DNA from: Verrucomicrobiota bacterium | GTDB taxonomy: Bacteria > Verrucomicrobiota > Verrucomicrobiia > Chthoniobacterales > Terrimicrobiaceae | Assembly: GCA_026398285.1 (NCBI GenBank) | Contig: JAPLTI010000126.1 | Coordinates: 1-14,723 of the forward strand | Direction of reading: 5' to 3' | Length of the DNA stretch: 14,723 nt | The notes under the pieces: generated by a model | Database searches by the model: none | What the model was told of the DNA's origin: nothing | What the model saw: the letters and a program-made list of their open reading frames with translations, nothing else | Program-made: the position numbers and the translations under genes | Part shown: positions 1 through 7,451 of the stretch, piece by piece | Numbering within the stretch: the first letter of the stretch is position 1 | Layout: each line of letters opens with the position of its first letter

Positions 1-534
1 TCCTTTTTTTTCGGATTGGGCGATGAGTTGGGCAAAATCCGCTGGATTTGTTGAAACGGAGTCCAGTGGACACAGATAATCAATTTTTCCCGGCGTCACT
101 CCAAGCAGCATGCGAGTGTCATCGTAGCCCACTACGATAAGAAATTGGCGGTTTCCGAGCGGGCGCATCTCCAAGACTTGAAGCTTGCGTTCTTCTTTGG
201 AGCGGTTGCGGTGCAGTGGGATACCGAATTTAATGAGATAAATCGCCGCGCCGGCGAGTGCAGCCAAAAGGGTAATATAGCCAAGCAAGCGCCCAAACTC
301 ATTCATTCCGGGCGTTGCGGGTGTGATCGATTTCTTTTCAGCGGGTGTTGCTGAAGGCCTAGCCGAGTCCGAAGGGGTTGTCGGATTTGCGCTTTCAGTA
401 TTCTGGGCAGGCGCAGGTGTGGCGAAATTTTCAGCCGACAGGGCGCTTGCTGGCTCCTCCGTTGCTTGGAGCAGTGGGAATTGGAGACATGCGAGAGCCG
501 CCACGAGGGCGAGCCTCCACGCAAAGTTCCTCAT
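1..534 (-). CDS. fliO: FliO, flagellar export-gate assembly protein (partial, 3' end outside window)
   Basis: The 178 codons visible have no stop before the window edge. FliO is a small membrane protein that helps assemble the FliP/FliQ/FliR core of the flagellar type III export gate. The N-terminus resembles a cleavable signal peptide (charged start, hydrophobic run, likely cut after LQA near residue 24). It is followed by a Pro/Ala/Ser/Thr-rich linker and one membrane helix at about residues 91-108 (LLGYITLLAALAGAAIYLI). After the helix comes the FliO core, with KLQVLEMRPLGNRQFLIVV and then a LLGVTPGKIDYL segment. The start overlaps the fliN stop by 4 bases (ATGA), so translation is probably coupled. 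A weak GGAG lies 7 bases before the ATG. FliP should follow beyond the edge. Identification rests on the core motif, topology and position after fliN. Confidence 0.88.
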   Translation of the reverse strand, partial: MRNFAWRLALVAALACLQFPLLQATEEPASALSAENFATPAPAQNTESANPTTPSDSARPSATPAEKKSITPATPGMNEFGRLLGYITLLAALAGAAIYLIKFGIPLHRNRSKEERKLQVLEMRPLGNRQFLIVVGYDDTRMLLGVTPGKIDYLCPLDSVSTNPADFAQLIAQSEKKG

Positions 535-791
535 GCCGCGTCTCCGACGATCTGGGTGATTTTGATGCCGAAATTCTCGTCCACCACCACGACTTCACCG
601 CGTGCGATGAGTTTGTCGTTCACATAAAGGCCTACTGGTTCGCTGGCAAGTTGGTCGAGTTGGAGCACAGTTCCCGCTCCAAGCTCCACGACATCTCTCA
701 TTGGCAGCATACAGGATCCGATGCGGACGGTGAGATCGACTTTGACATCGAGGATGACGGAGAGGTTTTTGGCGTCGTTGATGGTGCTCAT
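531..791 (-). CDS. fliN: FliN, flagellar motor switch C-ring protein
   Basis: FliN forms the lower part of the cytoplasmic C ring with FliM and, with FliH, docks the export ATPase complex. At 86 residues it is essentially the bare SpoA/FliN C-terminal domain, without the N-terminal extension of enterobacterial FliN (137 residues) or the CheC-like part of Bacillus FliY. The diagnostic stretch covers residues 36-80: VELGAGTVLQLDQLASEPV, then LYVNDKLIARGEVVVVDE and NFGIKITQI. The gene overlaps fliM by 4 bases (ATGA) upstream and fliO by 4 bases downstream. No Shine-Dalgarno sequence is visible, so coupling to fliM is likely. No cheY lies next to it, unlike in Bacillus. Confidence 0.97.
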   Translation of the reverse strand: MSTINDAKNLSVILDVKVDLTVRIGSCMLPMRDVVELGAGTVLQLDQLASEPVGLYVNDKLIARGEVVVVDENFGIKITQIVGDAA

Positions 792-1786
792 TGTTTTTGG
801 GCAGGTTGGATTTCGGAAGTGATTTGGATGGCAACATGGCCGTTTTCGCAGCCTGCTTGCGCACTGAAACGTGGCGCATTGGCGATGCGGACGCGGGTAT
901 TGTTAAGAGTGGTTTTCGGCATTTCCAGCACATCTCCGACTCGAAGGCGGAGGACATCGCTCACATTCACGCCAGGCACTTCCCAGTCGGCGACGAGGGG
1001 CACGGAAATTTGGTTGTAGGAGCTGCGCCACTGCTGGGGCTTGATGTCGGGCTGAACCTGCAAATCGCGCGAGCGGCGGCTGTGCATGTTTTTCGCGATT
1101 GGCTCAAGCATGTTGTAGGGCACTCCGATTTGGATAAGTTCCACATTGTCGCCTGCCAGCGCCTCGATCGTGAGGGCGAGCATGACAGTATCATTTGAGC
1201 AGGCTTGAAGGAAACGCGGATTGTTCTCGTGGCCGATCTGGCGCCCGCTATATTGGCGCTCGTCCTTCCACTGGCGGCACCATTCGTTGACAATGATATC
1301 AACGATTTCCTCGAGGAGGGCGATTTCGATTTCGGTGAGGTAGCGCTCTTCGTCAGAGGTGCTGCCGCGGCCGCCCAGCATGCGGTTTGTCATGCTAATA
1401 GCCAGACGGGGATGAATTTCCAGAATTCCGATACCGGGAAGCTGATCGACCTTGAACAAGGAAATATGGGTCGGGTTCTTCATCGACTCCGCAAATTTCC
1501 CGTAGGGCATGGTCGTGAGCTTTGCCAGTTTCAGGCTCATGTCCGCACGCAGAAGCGAGGAAAAACGCGCGGAAATCGTTGAGATAAAGCCGGTATGGAT
1601 CGTTCGGATGCGGCGGATTTCCGCCTCAGCCAAGTGGATCGGCGTGCGGAAGTCGAACGCCTTGGGTTGAACCTGATTGGCGGTCGGAAATCGTGAGCCG
1701 TCGAAGCGGTAAATCGATGGAGCAGAAGACTGCGCCGCTTCTGCGACGAGTCTGTCGATATCGGATTGGTTAAGAGTTCCGGCCAT
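788..1786 (-). CDS. fliM: FliM, flagellar motor switch protein
   Basis: FliM joins FliG to FliN in the C ring and binds CheY-phosphate to reverse the motor. At 332 residues it has full family length. The N-terminus carries the CheY-binding peptide (LNQSDIDRLV, residues 5-14). The middle CheC-like domain follows (about 45-230), with MLGGRG at 136-141 and the conserved helix TEIEIALLEEIVDIIVNEW at 151-169. The C-terminal SpoA domain spans about 240-325, with VNVSDVLRLRVGDVLEM. A CheY-binding peptide implies chemotactic control by a CheY encoded elsewhere. The gene starts 39 bases after fliL; the leader is free of a Shine-Dalgarno sequence. The end overlaps fliN by 4 bases. Confidence 0.98.
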   Translation of the reverse strand: MAGTLNQSDIDRLVAEAAQSSAPSIYRFDGSRFPTANQVQPKAFDFRTPIHLAEAEIRRIRTIHTGFISTISARFSSLLRADMSLKLAKLTTMPYGKFAESMKNPTHISLFKVDQLPGIGILEIHPRLAISMTNRMLGGRGSTSDEERYLTEIEIALLEEIVDIIVNEWCRQWKDERQYSGRQIGHENNPRFLQACSNDTVMLALTIEALAGDNVELIQIGVPYNMLEPIAKNMHSRRSRDLQVQPDIKPQQWRSSYNQISVPLVADWEVPGVNVSDVLRLRVGDVLEMPKTTLNNTRVRIANAPRFSAQAGCENGHVAIQITSEIQPAQKQ

Positions 1787-1825
1787 ATCAGGTATAAGGG
1801 TGGAAAAGCGCTACGAGACGCGCTG

Positions 1826-2347
1826 TTATTGGATCACGAATTCGGAGAAATAAATTTGGTCGATCACCTCGGCTCCGAGGAGGCTGTTAAACTTGGCAAT
1901 TAGTTGTTTGCGCACAGCCTCACGTCCGCCAGGGTTATCCAATGCGGATGGCGCTTGGGAGGAAAGAATCGTGATCGCCGCATCGCGCAACGGGGATTCA
2001 TTTTCCTTCATGATGTTGCTGATCTTGGCATCCGCGCTGGCCAATTTGAAATTGGTTCGCAGATAGCGGGAGCTTCCCGTCCCAGAGAGGTTCACGACAA
2101 GTCCACCAAATTCCGCAGTGTGTTCGCCAAGAGCTGAAACGGTTTTCGGAGTCTTCGCGCCATGATCATCTGCGTGTTTGGCAGTGCCTGCCGCCGCTTT
2201 GAGCTTGGGCAAGATGACAAAATCCATGACGCCATAGACCAAAGCAGGAACCAGAATCACGACGGCGATGATCGGCATCAAGGGATTCCCGGATTTCTTC
2301 GGGGCGGCAAGGTTTTGGTTGGCTGTATCTGATTCGTTGGCTGGCAT
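1826..2347 (-). CDS. fliL: FliL, flagellar basal-body-associated protein
   Basis: FliL is a single-pass inner-membrane protein that surrounds the stators and supports motor torque. Of the 173 residues, the first 22 or so are cytoplasmic. One membrane helix follows at about 23-45 (LMPIIAVVILVPALVYGVMDF), then a periplasmic linker rich in Ala/Lys/His (50-75). The stomatin-like FliL domain (about 78-173) contains the family signatures YLRTNFKLA (95-103), ESPLRDAAITILSS (117-130) and a terminal IYFSEFVIQ. The start lies 31 bases after the flgE stop, behind an A-rich leader with no Shine-Dalgarno sequence. The swrD gene that sits between flgE and fliL in Bacillus is absent. Confidence 0.95.
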   Translation of the reverse strand: MPANESDTANQNLAAPKKSGNPLMPIIAVVILVPALVYGVMDFVILPKLKAAAGTAKHADDHGAKTPKTVSALGEHTAEFGGLVVNLSGTGSSRYLRTNFKLASADAKISNIMKENESPLRDAAITILSSQAPSALDNPGGREAVRKQLIAKFNSLLGAEVIDQIYFSEFVIQ

Positions 2348-2378
2348 ATTGTTTGTTTTGTTTTTTAAATTAAGACGC

Positions 2379-3218
2379 TTAGCGCTTGAGATTCACGATC
2401 TCCTCCATCACGGAGTCGGAGACGGTAATCACACGCGAACCCGCTTGGAAAGCACGCTGAGCGACGATGAGGTCAGAGAATTGTTGGGTCAAGTCGACAT
2501 TGGAGAGTTCCAGTGTGCCTTGGATGATGTCGCCGAAGAGCGTGGCGTTGGTCGTTGTGGCTTCAGTGGCTCCCGCTGCGCCAGCGCCGCCGGCTTCCCC
2601 ACCGGGATTGGTGAGGAGGTTTCCAGAAATGCGCTCTAGAGCATTCGGATTCGCGAAGGAGGTGAGGAGGATTTGGCCGATGGCTGTAGCTGCTGTGCCG
2701 TTGGCATAATATGCTGAGACTTCACCATTCTTATCGATCTTGTAGGACTGAAGAGGGTTCCCTCCTGCGGTTGGAGGAATAACGACTTTTCCAGTGCCCA
2801 TCATCACATTCATTCCGTCGTTTGTCAGCAGGTTGCCGGTATTATCAAGGCGAAAATCACCAGCTCGAGTATAATAAAAATTTTGATTCTCAGGATCTTG
2901 AACCTTAAAGAACCCTTTGCCCGAAATACCTAAATCTGCCGGCCCTCCGGTCGTGCTCAGAACGCCTTGTGTAAAACGCTGGCTCACGCTCGCAACGCTT
3001 GTCCCTTGGCCAATTTGCATCGTATTTGCTCCGGGAATATCTCCGTTCGCAGGGGCGGAGCGATTGAGTGTCTCGCTGAAGCTGTCCTGATTCGTAACGC
3101 GGGATCCCTTGAAACCCGTTGTATTCACATTCGCAATGTTGTCACCGATGACCTCGAGGCTTTTACTAAAGGTTTTGACGGCGGAGACGCCACTATTAAA
3201 GGAGTTTAGGAGTGCCAT
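2379..3218 (-). CDS. flgE: FlgE, flagellar hook protein (short FlgE/F/G-family form)
   Basis: This exported axial protein polymerises to form the hook. Of the 279 residues, the N-terminal rod-like D0 motif is at 22-38 (EVIGDNIANVNTTGFKG). The central FlgE/F/G body includes DLGISGKGFFKV (95-106) and YYTRAGDFRLDNTGNLL (115-131). The C-terminal heptad region is at 243-279 (LTQQFSDLIVAQRAFQAGSR and VMEEIVNLKR). A Gly/Ala/Thr-rich insert lies at 205-223. It is much shorter than enterobacterial FlgE and lacks its outer D2/D3 domains, like Bacillus FlgE (about 264 residues). By sequence alone it could be a FlgG-type rod protein; its place directly after fliK and flgD argues for the hook. Confidence 0.88.
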   Translation of the reverse strand: MALLNSFNSGVSAVKTFSKSLEVIGDNIANVNTTGFKGSRVTNQDSFSETLNRSAPANGDIPGANTMQIGQGTSVASVSQRFTQGVLSTTGGPADLGISGKGFFKVQDPENQNFYYTRAGDFRLDNTGNLLTNDGMNVMMGTGKVVIPPTAGGNPLQSYKIDKNGEVSAYYANGTAATAIGQILLTSFANPNALERISGNLLTNPGGEAGGAGAAGATEATTTNATLFGDIIQGTLELSNVDLTQQFSDLIVAQRAFQAGSRVITVSDSVMEEIVNLKR

Positions 3219-3253
3219 AAGATTATTTAGTTTGTTGGTTTACGGCAATGTTT

Positions 3254-3745
3254 TCAAGGTTGTGTCGCGGCCGACATTGTGGTGTTGGAAGCGGGGGTTT
3301 CAGGGACTGCCGGGGGTGGAGGTGTGGAAATACCTGTTATCAGTTTTGTTTCGTAAGTTTTTCCGTTGATGACGATAGCGGGCTTGCCATCTTTGAGCTT
3401 GATCGCTTCGACTATGCCTGTTGTATCACCGGTTGCATCGGTAATTGTGACTTGTCGGCCAAGATACGAAGGTGCCGAGGCAAGTTTTTGGTCGGTTGTG
3501 AAGGATTCAAAGGACTTCGAGAGAGTGCGCATTTGCTCCAGCGAAGTGAAATTCGCCATTTGCGAAATGAATTCCGTGTCTTTCATCGGATTCATCGGAT
3601 CCTGGGAAGTCAATTGCGTCGTCAGAAGCTTCATAAAATCATCCGCTCCAAGCATTTGTTTTCCGGTATTTTTTTGCATCGCCAAGCCTGTGATCGGGTC
3701 TTTGGCTTGAGTGGATGGGTTTGGGGTTACGGATGAAATAGCCAT
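3254..3745 (-). CDS. flgD: FlgD, hook assembly (hook cap) protein
   Basis: FlgD is exported and caps the growing hook so that FlgE subunits can polymerise; it is later replaced by hook-filament junction proteins. The FlgD signature is clear at residues 33-72: GADDFMKLLTTQLTSQDPM, then DTEFISQMANFTSLEQM. A short beta domain follows (93-140; YLGRQVTITDATG and IVINGKTYETKLITGI), then a Pro-rich tail. At 163 residues it lacks the larger Ig-like part of enterobacterial FlgD (about 230 residues) and resembles the compact Bacillus type. It begins 10 bases after the fliK stop, with no Shine-Dalgarno sequence. Confidence 0.95.
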   Translation of the reverse strand: MAISSVTPNPSTQAKDPITGLAMQKNTGKQMLGADDFMKLLTTQLTSQDPMNPMKDTEFISQMANFTSLEQMRTLSKSFESFTTDQKLASAPSYLGRQVTITDATGDTTGIVEAIKLKDGKPAIVINGKTYETKLITGISTPPPPAVPETPASNTTMSAATQP

Positions 3746-3755
3746 TTTTTAGAAA

Positions 3756-4679
3756 TTATGCCCAGAGGTTGACTTTGCCCTGTCGGATCGAATTGGCAGG
3801 GTTTTGATGAACGGGGGCGGGTTGCTTGATACTCGTGGATGTTGGTTTGCTAGCTAGAGCGGCAATATCTGAATCCGGTTGATACTGGCGTCGGTTTCCT
3901 TGATCAAAAGGGGTGTTATTTTGACGAGTCAGACCGTCTTGGAAATTGGATTCTCCAAATTGGAGGCTTGGAGTCCGGTGCGTTGCCGTAAATTCCGGCC
4001 AAGCTTTTTGGAGAGCTTCGCGGAGCTCGGGAGATTCCGTTATGAAAGTCGAGCGGATTTCCCCTGCTCGGATATTGAGGCGAATGCGCACCGACTCGCC
4101 ATCGCCCACGGGTAGGTCGAGTTGAATTTGGGATTGGCCTGATTGCTTGAATTTTTCAAGCTCCGGTGGAAGGGCTTTAAAAAGGGCAGAAGCCTTTGCA
4201 GATGGGCTTGCTGAGTTGGAACGAGTGTCTATTGGTATGGCTGCCGAGGGATTGCCGGATGTAAGTTGAGAGAAGTTGGATTCGGATTCTGAATTGGAAC
4301 CCGAAACGGCTGTGATAGCAGAGCGATCGAGCGAAGCAACTGAAGCAAGGCGGTTCACCGAAGTGATGGTAGACTCGCGACCCATGTTTGGAGTCGCGGC
4401 CCCTTGCGTTTCGTCAAATGTAGCGAGCGAGATCATCTCATCCTCTTTCGTAGCATTTTCCATGCCATCGGCTGTTTTTTTAGCTGTATCGAGAATGTTG
4501 GAGTAGGTCGCGTCGGCTTCGGATTTTTCTTGAGCGATTTCAGAGTCGATTTCCTCTATGACCTCTTTTTGAGCTGATCCATTAGGGACGGCAGAGAACG
4601 GAAAAAGCCCTGCACTGTCTAAGTTGCGGGCTTCCAGCGAACCGGACTTCGTCTGCGGAGTTGGAAGCGGGGAGGTCAT
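3756..4679 (-). CDS. fliK: FliK-like hook-length control protein
   Basis: FliK is a secreted molecular ruler that measures the hook and switches export from hook to filament proteins. The 307 residues begin with a long, variable, Ser/Asn/Glu/Ala-rich region (1-165). The conserved C-terminal Flg_hook-type domain is at about 166-230; it contains SQIQLDLPVGDGESVRIRL, the segment after it with AGEIRSTFITESPELREAL, and WPEF. The tail (231-307) is Gln/Asn/Pro-rich. The reading frame is open further upstream, but those codons overlap the preceding gene and give an Arg/Pro-rich nonsense peptide. The ATG at 4679 overlaps the previous stop by 4 bases (ATGA) and is the better start. Position between the motE-like gene and flgD matches fliK in the Bacillus operon. 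Confidence 0.87.
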   Translation of the reverse strand: MTSPLPTPQTKSGSLEARNLDSAGLFPFSAVPNGSAQKEVIEEIDSEIAQEKSEADATYSNILDTAKKTADGMENATKEDEMISLATFDETQGAATPNMGRESTITSVNRLASVASLDRSAITAVSGSNSESESNFSQLTSGNPSAAIPIDTRSNSASPSAKASALFKALPPELEKFKQSGQSQIQLDLPVGDGESVRIRLNIRAGEIRSTFITESPELREALQKAWPEFTATHRTPSLQFGESNFQDGLTRQNNTPFDQGNRRQYQPDSDIAALASKPTSTSIKQPAPVHQNPANSIRQGKVNLWA

Positions 4680-5083
4680 CGTGTTGCTTGGGTGGTCTCG
4701 TTTTTGAAGAGGCGGAGTTGGTCGCTGATGACTGCGGCGCGGTTGGCGAGTGTGGTTTTTGAGTCGGCTGGGGCGGTGGGGTCTTTGGTTTTGGCCATTT
4801 CGCCGAGGATTTTGGCGACGATATCGGCCTTCATCGTCGCGAGGAGTTTGACGATATTGGCATATAGTAACCGCCAACAAGGCCGTGATTGCGCGTTATG
4901 GCGAGGAGATCGCCGCCGCCGCCGCCCGCAGTGGGGTCTACGTGCTGATCGAAGCCGCAGTAGGAGGACGCCTGCGGCGGTGGCTGTGCCGAGGATCACG
5001 GCGAGGAGGATCAGACCCCAGCTGGAGGATGGCTTCTGGTCGGCTTCGGAGAACGGGTTGAGTGTGGGTGTGTTGGCGTTCAT
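4676..5083 (-). CDS. MotE/YlxF-like membrane protein, interrupted by foreign sequence
   Basis: The gene directly abuts the fliJ stop and overlaps fliK by 4 bases, the slot of ylxF (motE-like) in the Bacillus operon. Proteins of this type have one membrane helix, a coiled coil and a MgtE-N-like C-terminal domain, and serve stator or flagellar assembly. The 135 residues show a cytoplasmic start, a membrane helix (about 22-42, WGLILLAVILGTATAAG onward) and a C-terminal helical region (about 74-129, ANIVKLLATMKADIVAKILG). Residues 39-75 are Arg-rich nonsense encoded by the reverse complement of a homoserine dehydrogenase fragment. Family members have roughly 170-230 residues, so the coiled coil appears to be missing. 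The frame stays open across the insert. The product may be non-functional, or the sequence may be an assembly artefact. Confidence 0.6.
   Translation of the reverse strand: MNANTPTLNPFSEADQKPSSSWGLILLAVILGTATAAGVLLLRLRSARRPHCGRRRRRSPRHNAQSRPCWRLLYANIVKLLATMKADIVAKILGEMAKTKDPTAPADSKTTLANRAAVISDQLRLFKNETTQATR
4861..4968 (+). pseudogene. Fragment of a homoserine dehydrogenase gene embedded antisense in the motE-like gene
   Basis: Read on the plus strand, this 108-base block encodes 36 residues starting HIVTANKAVIARYGEEI, then five alanines, RSGVYVL and IEAAVGG. This is the conserved central motif of homoserine dehydrogenase (threonine/methionine synthesis), whose family pattern is (H)VVTANKALLA, a Gly/Glu/Ala-rich helix, then EA(A/S)V(G/A)GGIP. 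Homology stops abruptly on both sides: the codons before CAT do not fit the family, and after EAAVGG the expected GIPI is replaced by motE-like sequence. In-frame stops lie at 4849-4851 and about 5060, so no complete hom gene exists here. The block also contains a (GCC)5 run from the poly-Ala helix. The match is too specific to be chance; its origin (insertion or assembly chimera) is unresolved. Confidence 0.75.
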
Positions 5084-5527
5084 TTATGGGATGGCTGTTT
5101 GGAGAAAGCGGGTTGCGGTAACAAAGTCTTCAAGTTGTTTTTCCTCGGCTCGAGCGGCTTCGAGCTGGACGTTGGCGAGCCATTTTTCGCGCAGTTTGAG
5201 CACGAGCTGGTGGTCGCGGTCGGCTACGATAAGGAGTTCGCGTTTGGCGTCGACCTTTTGCTCCTCTTGGGCAAGGCGGTTTTGAAGAGTGCGAAGGAGA
5301 TCGCGCTGGGCGTTAAGGGCGTTCCAGCCTTGTTCGCGCACCCAGGCGGGGAAGCGCTCGCCACTGATCATGCGGGTGAGTTCCTCCAAGCGGGCTGTGG
5401 CTTCGGCCACGCGGGCAGCAGCGAGGTCGCGGTCACGCACGGCGGCGGCAAAGATTTCCGAGGCCTTGTCTTTGGCCTTCTCGCGGAGGTCGAGCACGGT
5501 CTGGAGACTGTATTTTTTCCTGATCAT
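5084..5527 (-). CDS. fliJ: FliJ, flagellar export chaperone-escort / ATPase stalk protein
   Basis: FliJ is a two-helix coiled coil that inserts into the FliI hexamer, contacts FlhA and cycles export chaperones. The 147 residues are almost wholly charged and helical, with heptads over about 8-60 and 70-140, Ala/Glu/Arg/Leu-rich. The start MIRKKYSLQTVLDLREKAKD resembles the FliJ opening (F-x-L-x-x-L-L-x-x-R-E). FliJ sequences diverge strongly, so the call depends on length, coiled-coil character and the 4-base overlap with fliI upstream. The downstream motE-like gene begins on the next base. No Shine-Dalgarno sequence is visible; coupling to fliI is likely. Confidence 0.88.
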   Translation of the reverse strand: MIRKKYSLQTVLDLREKAKDKASEIFAAAVRDRDLAAARVAEATARLEELTRMISGERFPAWVREQGWNALNAQRDLLRTLQNRLAQEEQKVDAKRELLIVADRDHQLVLKLREKWLANVQLEAARAEEKQLEDFVTATRFLQTAIP

Positions 5528-6852
5528 GCGACGATTTTAGCGAGTTCGTTGAAACTTTTATCCCTCGTCCATTTGTCTTCGATGGGTTGGCGGAGGAGGT
5601 TGCGGAGGAGTGGGGTTTTCTCGATCGCCAGATCGACATGGGCATTGCTGCCTTTCGTGTAGGCACCGATGGTGATGACATCCTCGTTTTTGCGGTAGGC
5701 GGCAAGGAGGTCACGCGCTGTGCCGATGGATTGCAGTTCCTCCTTCGAGCAGATTTCAAGGGTCACACGGCTCACACTCTCCAAGACATCCACCGCCGGA
5801 AAGTGATTCGCAGTGGCGAGGGCGCGGCTGAGAACCACGTGGCCATCGAGGATGCCTCGCACGGCATCGGCGATGGGTTCGTTCATGTCATCACCATCCA
5901 CCAGAACAGTGTAAAGAGCGGTGATCGATCCCTTCTCGGCATTGCCGGTGCGCTCGAGCAGGCGGGGCAGGACGGAAAAAACAGAGGGCGTGTAGCCGCG
6001 ACTGGTGGGCGGCTCTCCCACGGCCAGACCGATTTCGCGCTGGGCCATGGCGTAGCGGGTCACGGAGTCCATCATGAAGAGGACTTTTTTGCCTTCGTCG
6101 CGGAAATGCTCGGCTATGGCTGTGGCGATGTGTGCGGCGCGGCGGCGGATGAGGGCTGGTTGGTCGGAGGTAGAGACGACAATGATCGAGCGCGCCATGC
6201 CTTCCGGGCCAAGGTCTTTTTCGATGAACTCACGGAGTTCGCGCCCACGCTCACCGATGAGGGCGATGACATTGATATCTGACTCGGCTCCACGGGCAAT
6301 CATACCGAGGAGGGTGGATTTGCCGACTCCCGAGCCTGCAAAAATACCCAGACGCTGACCGCGACCCACGGGAGTGAAAAGGTCGAGTGATTTCACGCCA
6401 GTTTGGAATGGCTTGAGAATCCGCTGGCGGGTGAGGGGATTGGGCGGTTGGCAATGGAGTGGCCGTAGTGTGCCGCCAGGAAGCGGGCCTTTGCCGTCGA
6501 TCGGGCGGCCGATGCCGTCAATGATTCGGCCGATCAGGGCGTCGCTGACATTGATGCCTGCGGCGCGGCCCGTGGCAGCGACTTCACAGCCGGCGTGGAT
6601 TTCCTGCATTTCGCCGAGGGGCATGAGGAGCACGCGGTGGTCGCGGAAGCCGACCACTTCGGCTTGCAGGCCGTTGAGTCGGGGGGAGCGGATTTCGCAG
6701 ATGTCGCCAAGGGAAACATTTGGCCCCACCGACTCGATCACGAGACCCGTAACTTGCACGACCTCGCCCATTCTCACCAGCGGGGTGGTGGATTCAATGC
6801 GACCGCGCAGATTTTGCATCAGCGTGGGCAGAATGGGCGATCCTTGGTTCAT
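5524..6852 (-). CDS. fliI: FliI, flagellar export-specific ATPase
   Basis: FliI is the F1-beta-like hexameric ATPase at the base of the type III export gate; it unfolds and releases substrates and is inhibited and anchored by FliH. At 442 residues it has full length. An N-terminal beta-barrel spans about 20-95, the Walker A loop is GSGVGKST at 173-180, the catalytic-site segment ALIGERGRELREF runs 197-209, and Walker B is VLFMMD at 257-262. The type III ATPase signature QREIGLAVGEPP with SRGYTPSVF follows at 271-292. The C-terminal helical domain ends at 442. The N-terminal FliH-binding stretch is short. The gene overlaps both fliH and fliJ by 4 bases (ATGA). Confidence 0.99.
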   Translation of the reverse strand: MNQGSPILPTLMQNLRGRIESTTPLVRMGEVVQVTGLVIESVGPNVSLGDICEIRSPRLNGLQAEVVGFRDHRVLLMPLGEMQEIHAGCEVAATGRAAGINVSDALIGRIIDGIGRPIDGKGPLPGGTLRPLHCQPPNPLTRQRILKPFQTGVKSLDLFTPVGRGQRLGIFAGSGVGKSTLLGMIARGAESDINVIALIGERGRELREFIEKDLGPEGMARSIIVVSTSDQPALIRRRAAHIATAIAEHFRDEGKKVLFMMDSVTRYAMAQREIGLAVGEPPTSRGYTPSVFSVLPRLLERTGNAEKGSITALYTVLVDGDDMNEPIADAVRGILDGHVVLSRALATANHFPAVDVLESVSRVTLEICSKEELQSIGTARDLLAAYRKNEDVITIGAYTKGSNAHVDLAIEKTPLLRNLLRQPIEDKWTRDKSFNELAKIVA

Positions 6853-7451
6853 TTGAGTGAGCGCGCTACATTTTGAAGTTTCGTAAGAACGCGAGCATCA
6901 ATCATGCCGAACCGGCTTTTTGCCACGCAGTCGCCAGGCGTGAGTTCGGGGTCAGCGGTCAATTTAATACCTGGGTATTTCTGCTCCAGCTCGGCATCGA
7001 CTCCTCGGACCAATGCGAGGTCTTGGGGATGGAGCCGTAGTTCCACATCGGTCGAGCCGGGGGCTACTTCGGCGAGGGTCTCGGAAATGGTGTTGCGAAC
7101 GGTGTCCGCATCGGGCTTGAAGCCTGCGAGGACTCGTTGGGTGATCTCGAGAATGAGATCCGGCAAAATCTGGGAAACCTCGTGGGCGAGGGTTTCTGAC
7201 TGTGCGGCAAGGTTCTTGAACACGGCATCTTGCAGCTGAGCGACTTCTGCGCGCTGCTCGGCGATCTGGTTTGTGAGCGCCTCGGTGGCCTCATGGAAGC
7301 CCCGGTTGTAGGCCTCCTGACAAGCGGCTTCGTGTTCCTCGAGACTCACGCGGGTATCGATGGGCTCTTCCATCGCAGGGAGAATCCCCTGCATGATGGT
7401 GATGGCCACCGGCACGGCGGTGAAGTCGATCGCTCTAGCCTGCGGATTCAC
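6849..7451 (-). CDS. fliH: FliH, flagellar export ATPase regulator (GTG start)
   Basis: FliH binds FliI as a dimer, restrains its ATPase activity and links it to FliN in the C ring. The 200 residues comprise a variable N-terminus, an acidic coiled region (about 36-85) and the conserved C-terminal domain (about 86-200). That domain includes ELRLHPQDLALVRG and the signature LTPGDCVAKSRFGMIDARV. The frame is open far into fliG, but the codons upstream are Arg/Ser/Pro nonsense. A GTG at 7451 is preceded at 6 bases by a perfect AGGAGG, the strongest ribosome-binding site in the window, so I place the start there. This overlaps the fliG 3' end by 17 bases. The stop overlaps the fliI start by 4 bases. 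Confidence 0.93.
   Translation of the reverse strand: MNPQARAIDFTAVPVAITIMQGILPAMEEPIDTRVSLEEHEAACQEAYNRGFHEATEALTNQIAEQRAEVAQLQDAVFKNLAAQSETLAHEVSQILPDLILEITQRVLAGFKPDADTVRNTISETLAEVAPGSTDVELRLHPQDLALVRGVDAELEQKYPGIKLTADPELTPGDCVAKSRFGMIDARVLTKLQNVARSLK

Noticed and set aside
1807..1824. 5-base hairpin (AGCGC / GCGCT) with TTTT between fliL and fliM
   Set aside because: The stem is short and the loop long; a terminator inside the operon ahead of fliM would be unlikely. It is probably chance.
4680..4880. Upstream extension of the fliK frame
   Set aside because: It overlaps the motE-like gene and encodes Arg/Pro/Gln-rich nonsense; the ATG at 4679 with ATGA overlap fits the operon.
4912..4927. 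GCC trinucleotide run as a simple repeat
   Set aside because: It is explained by the Ala-rich helix of the homoserine dehydrogenase fragment and is too short to list as a separate repeat.
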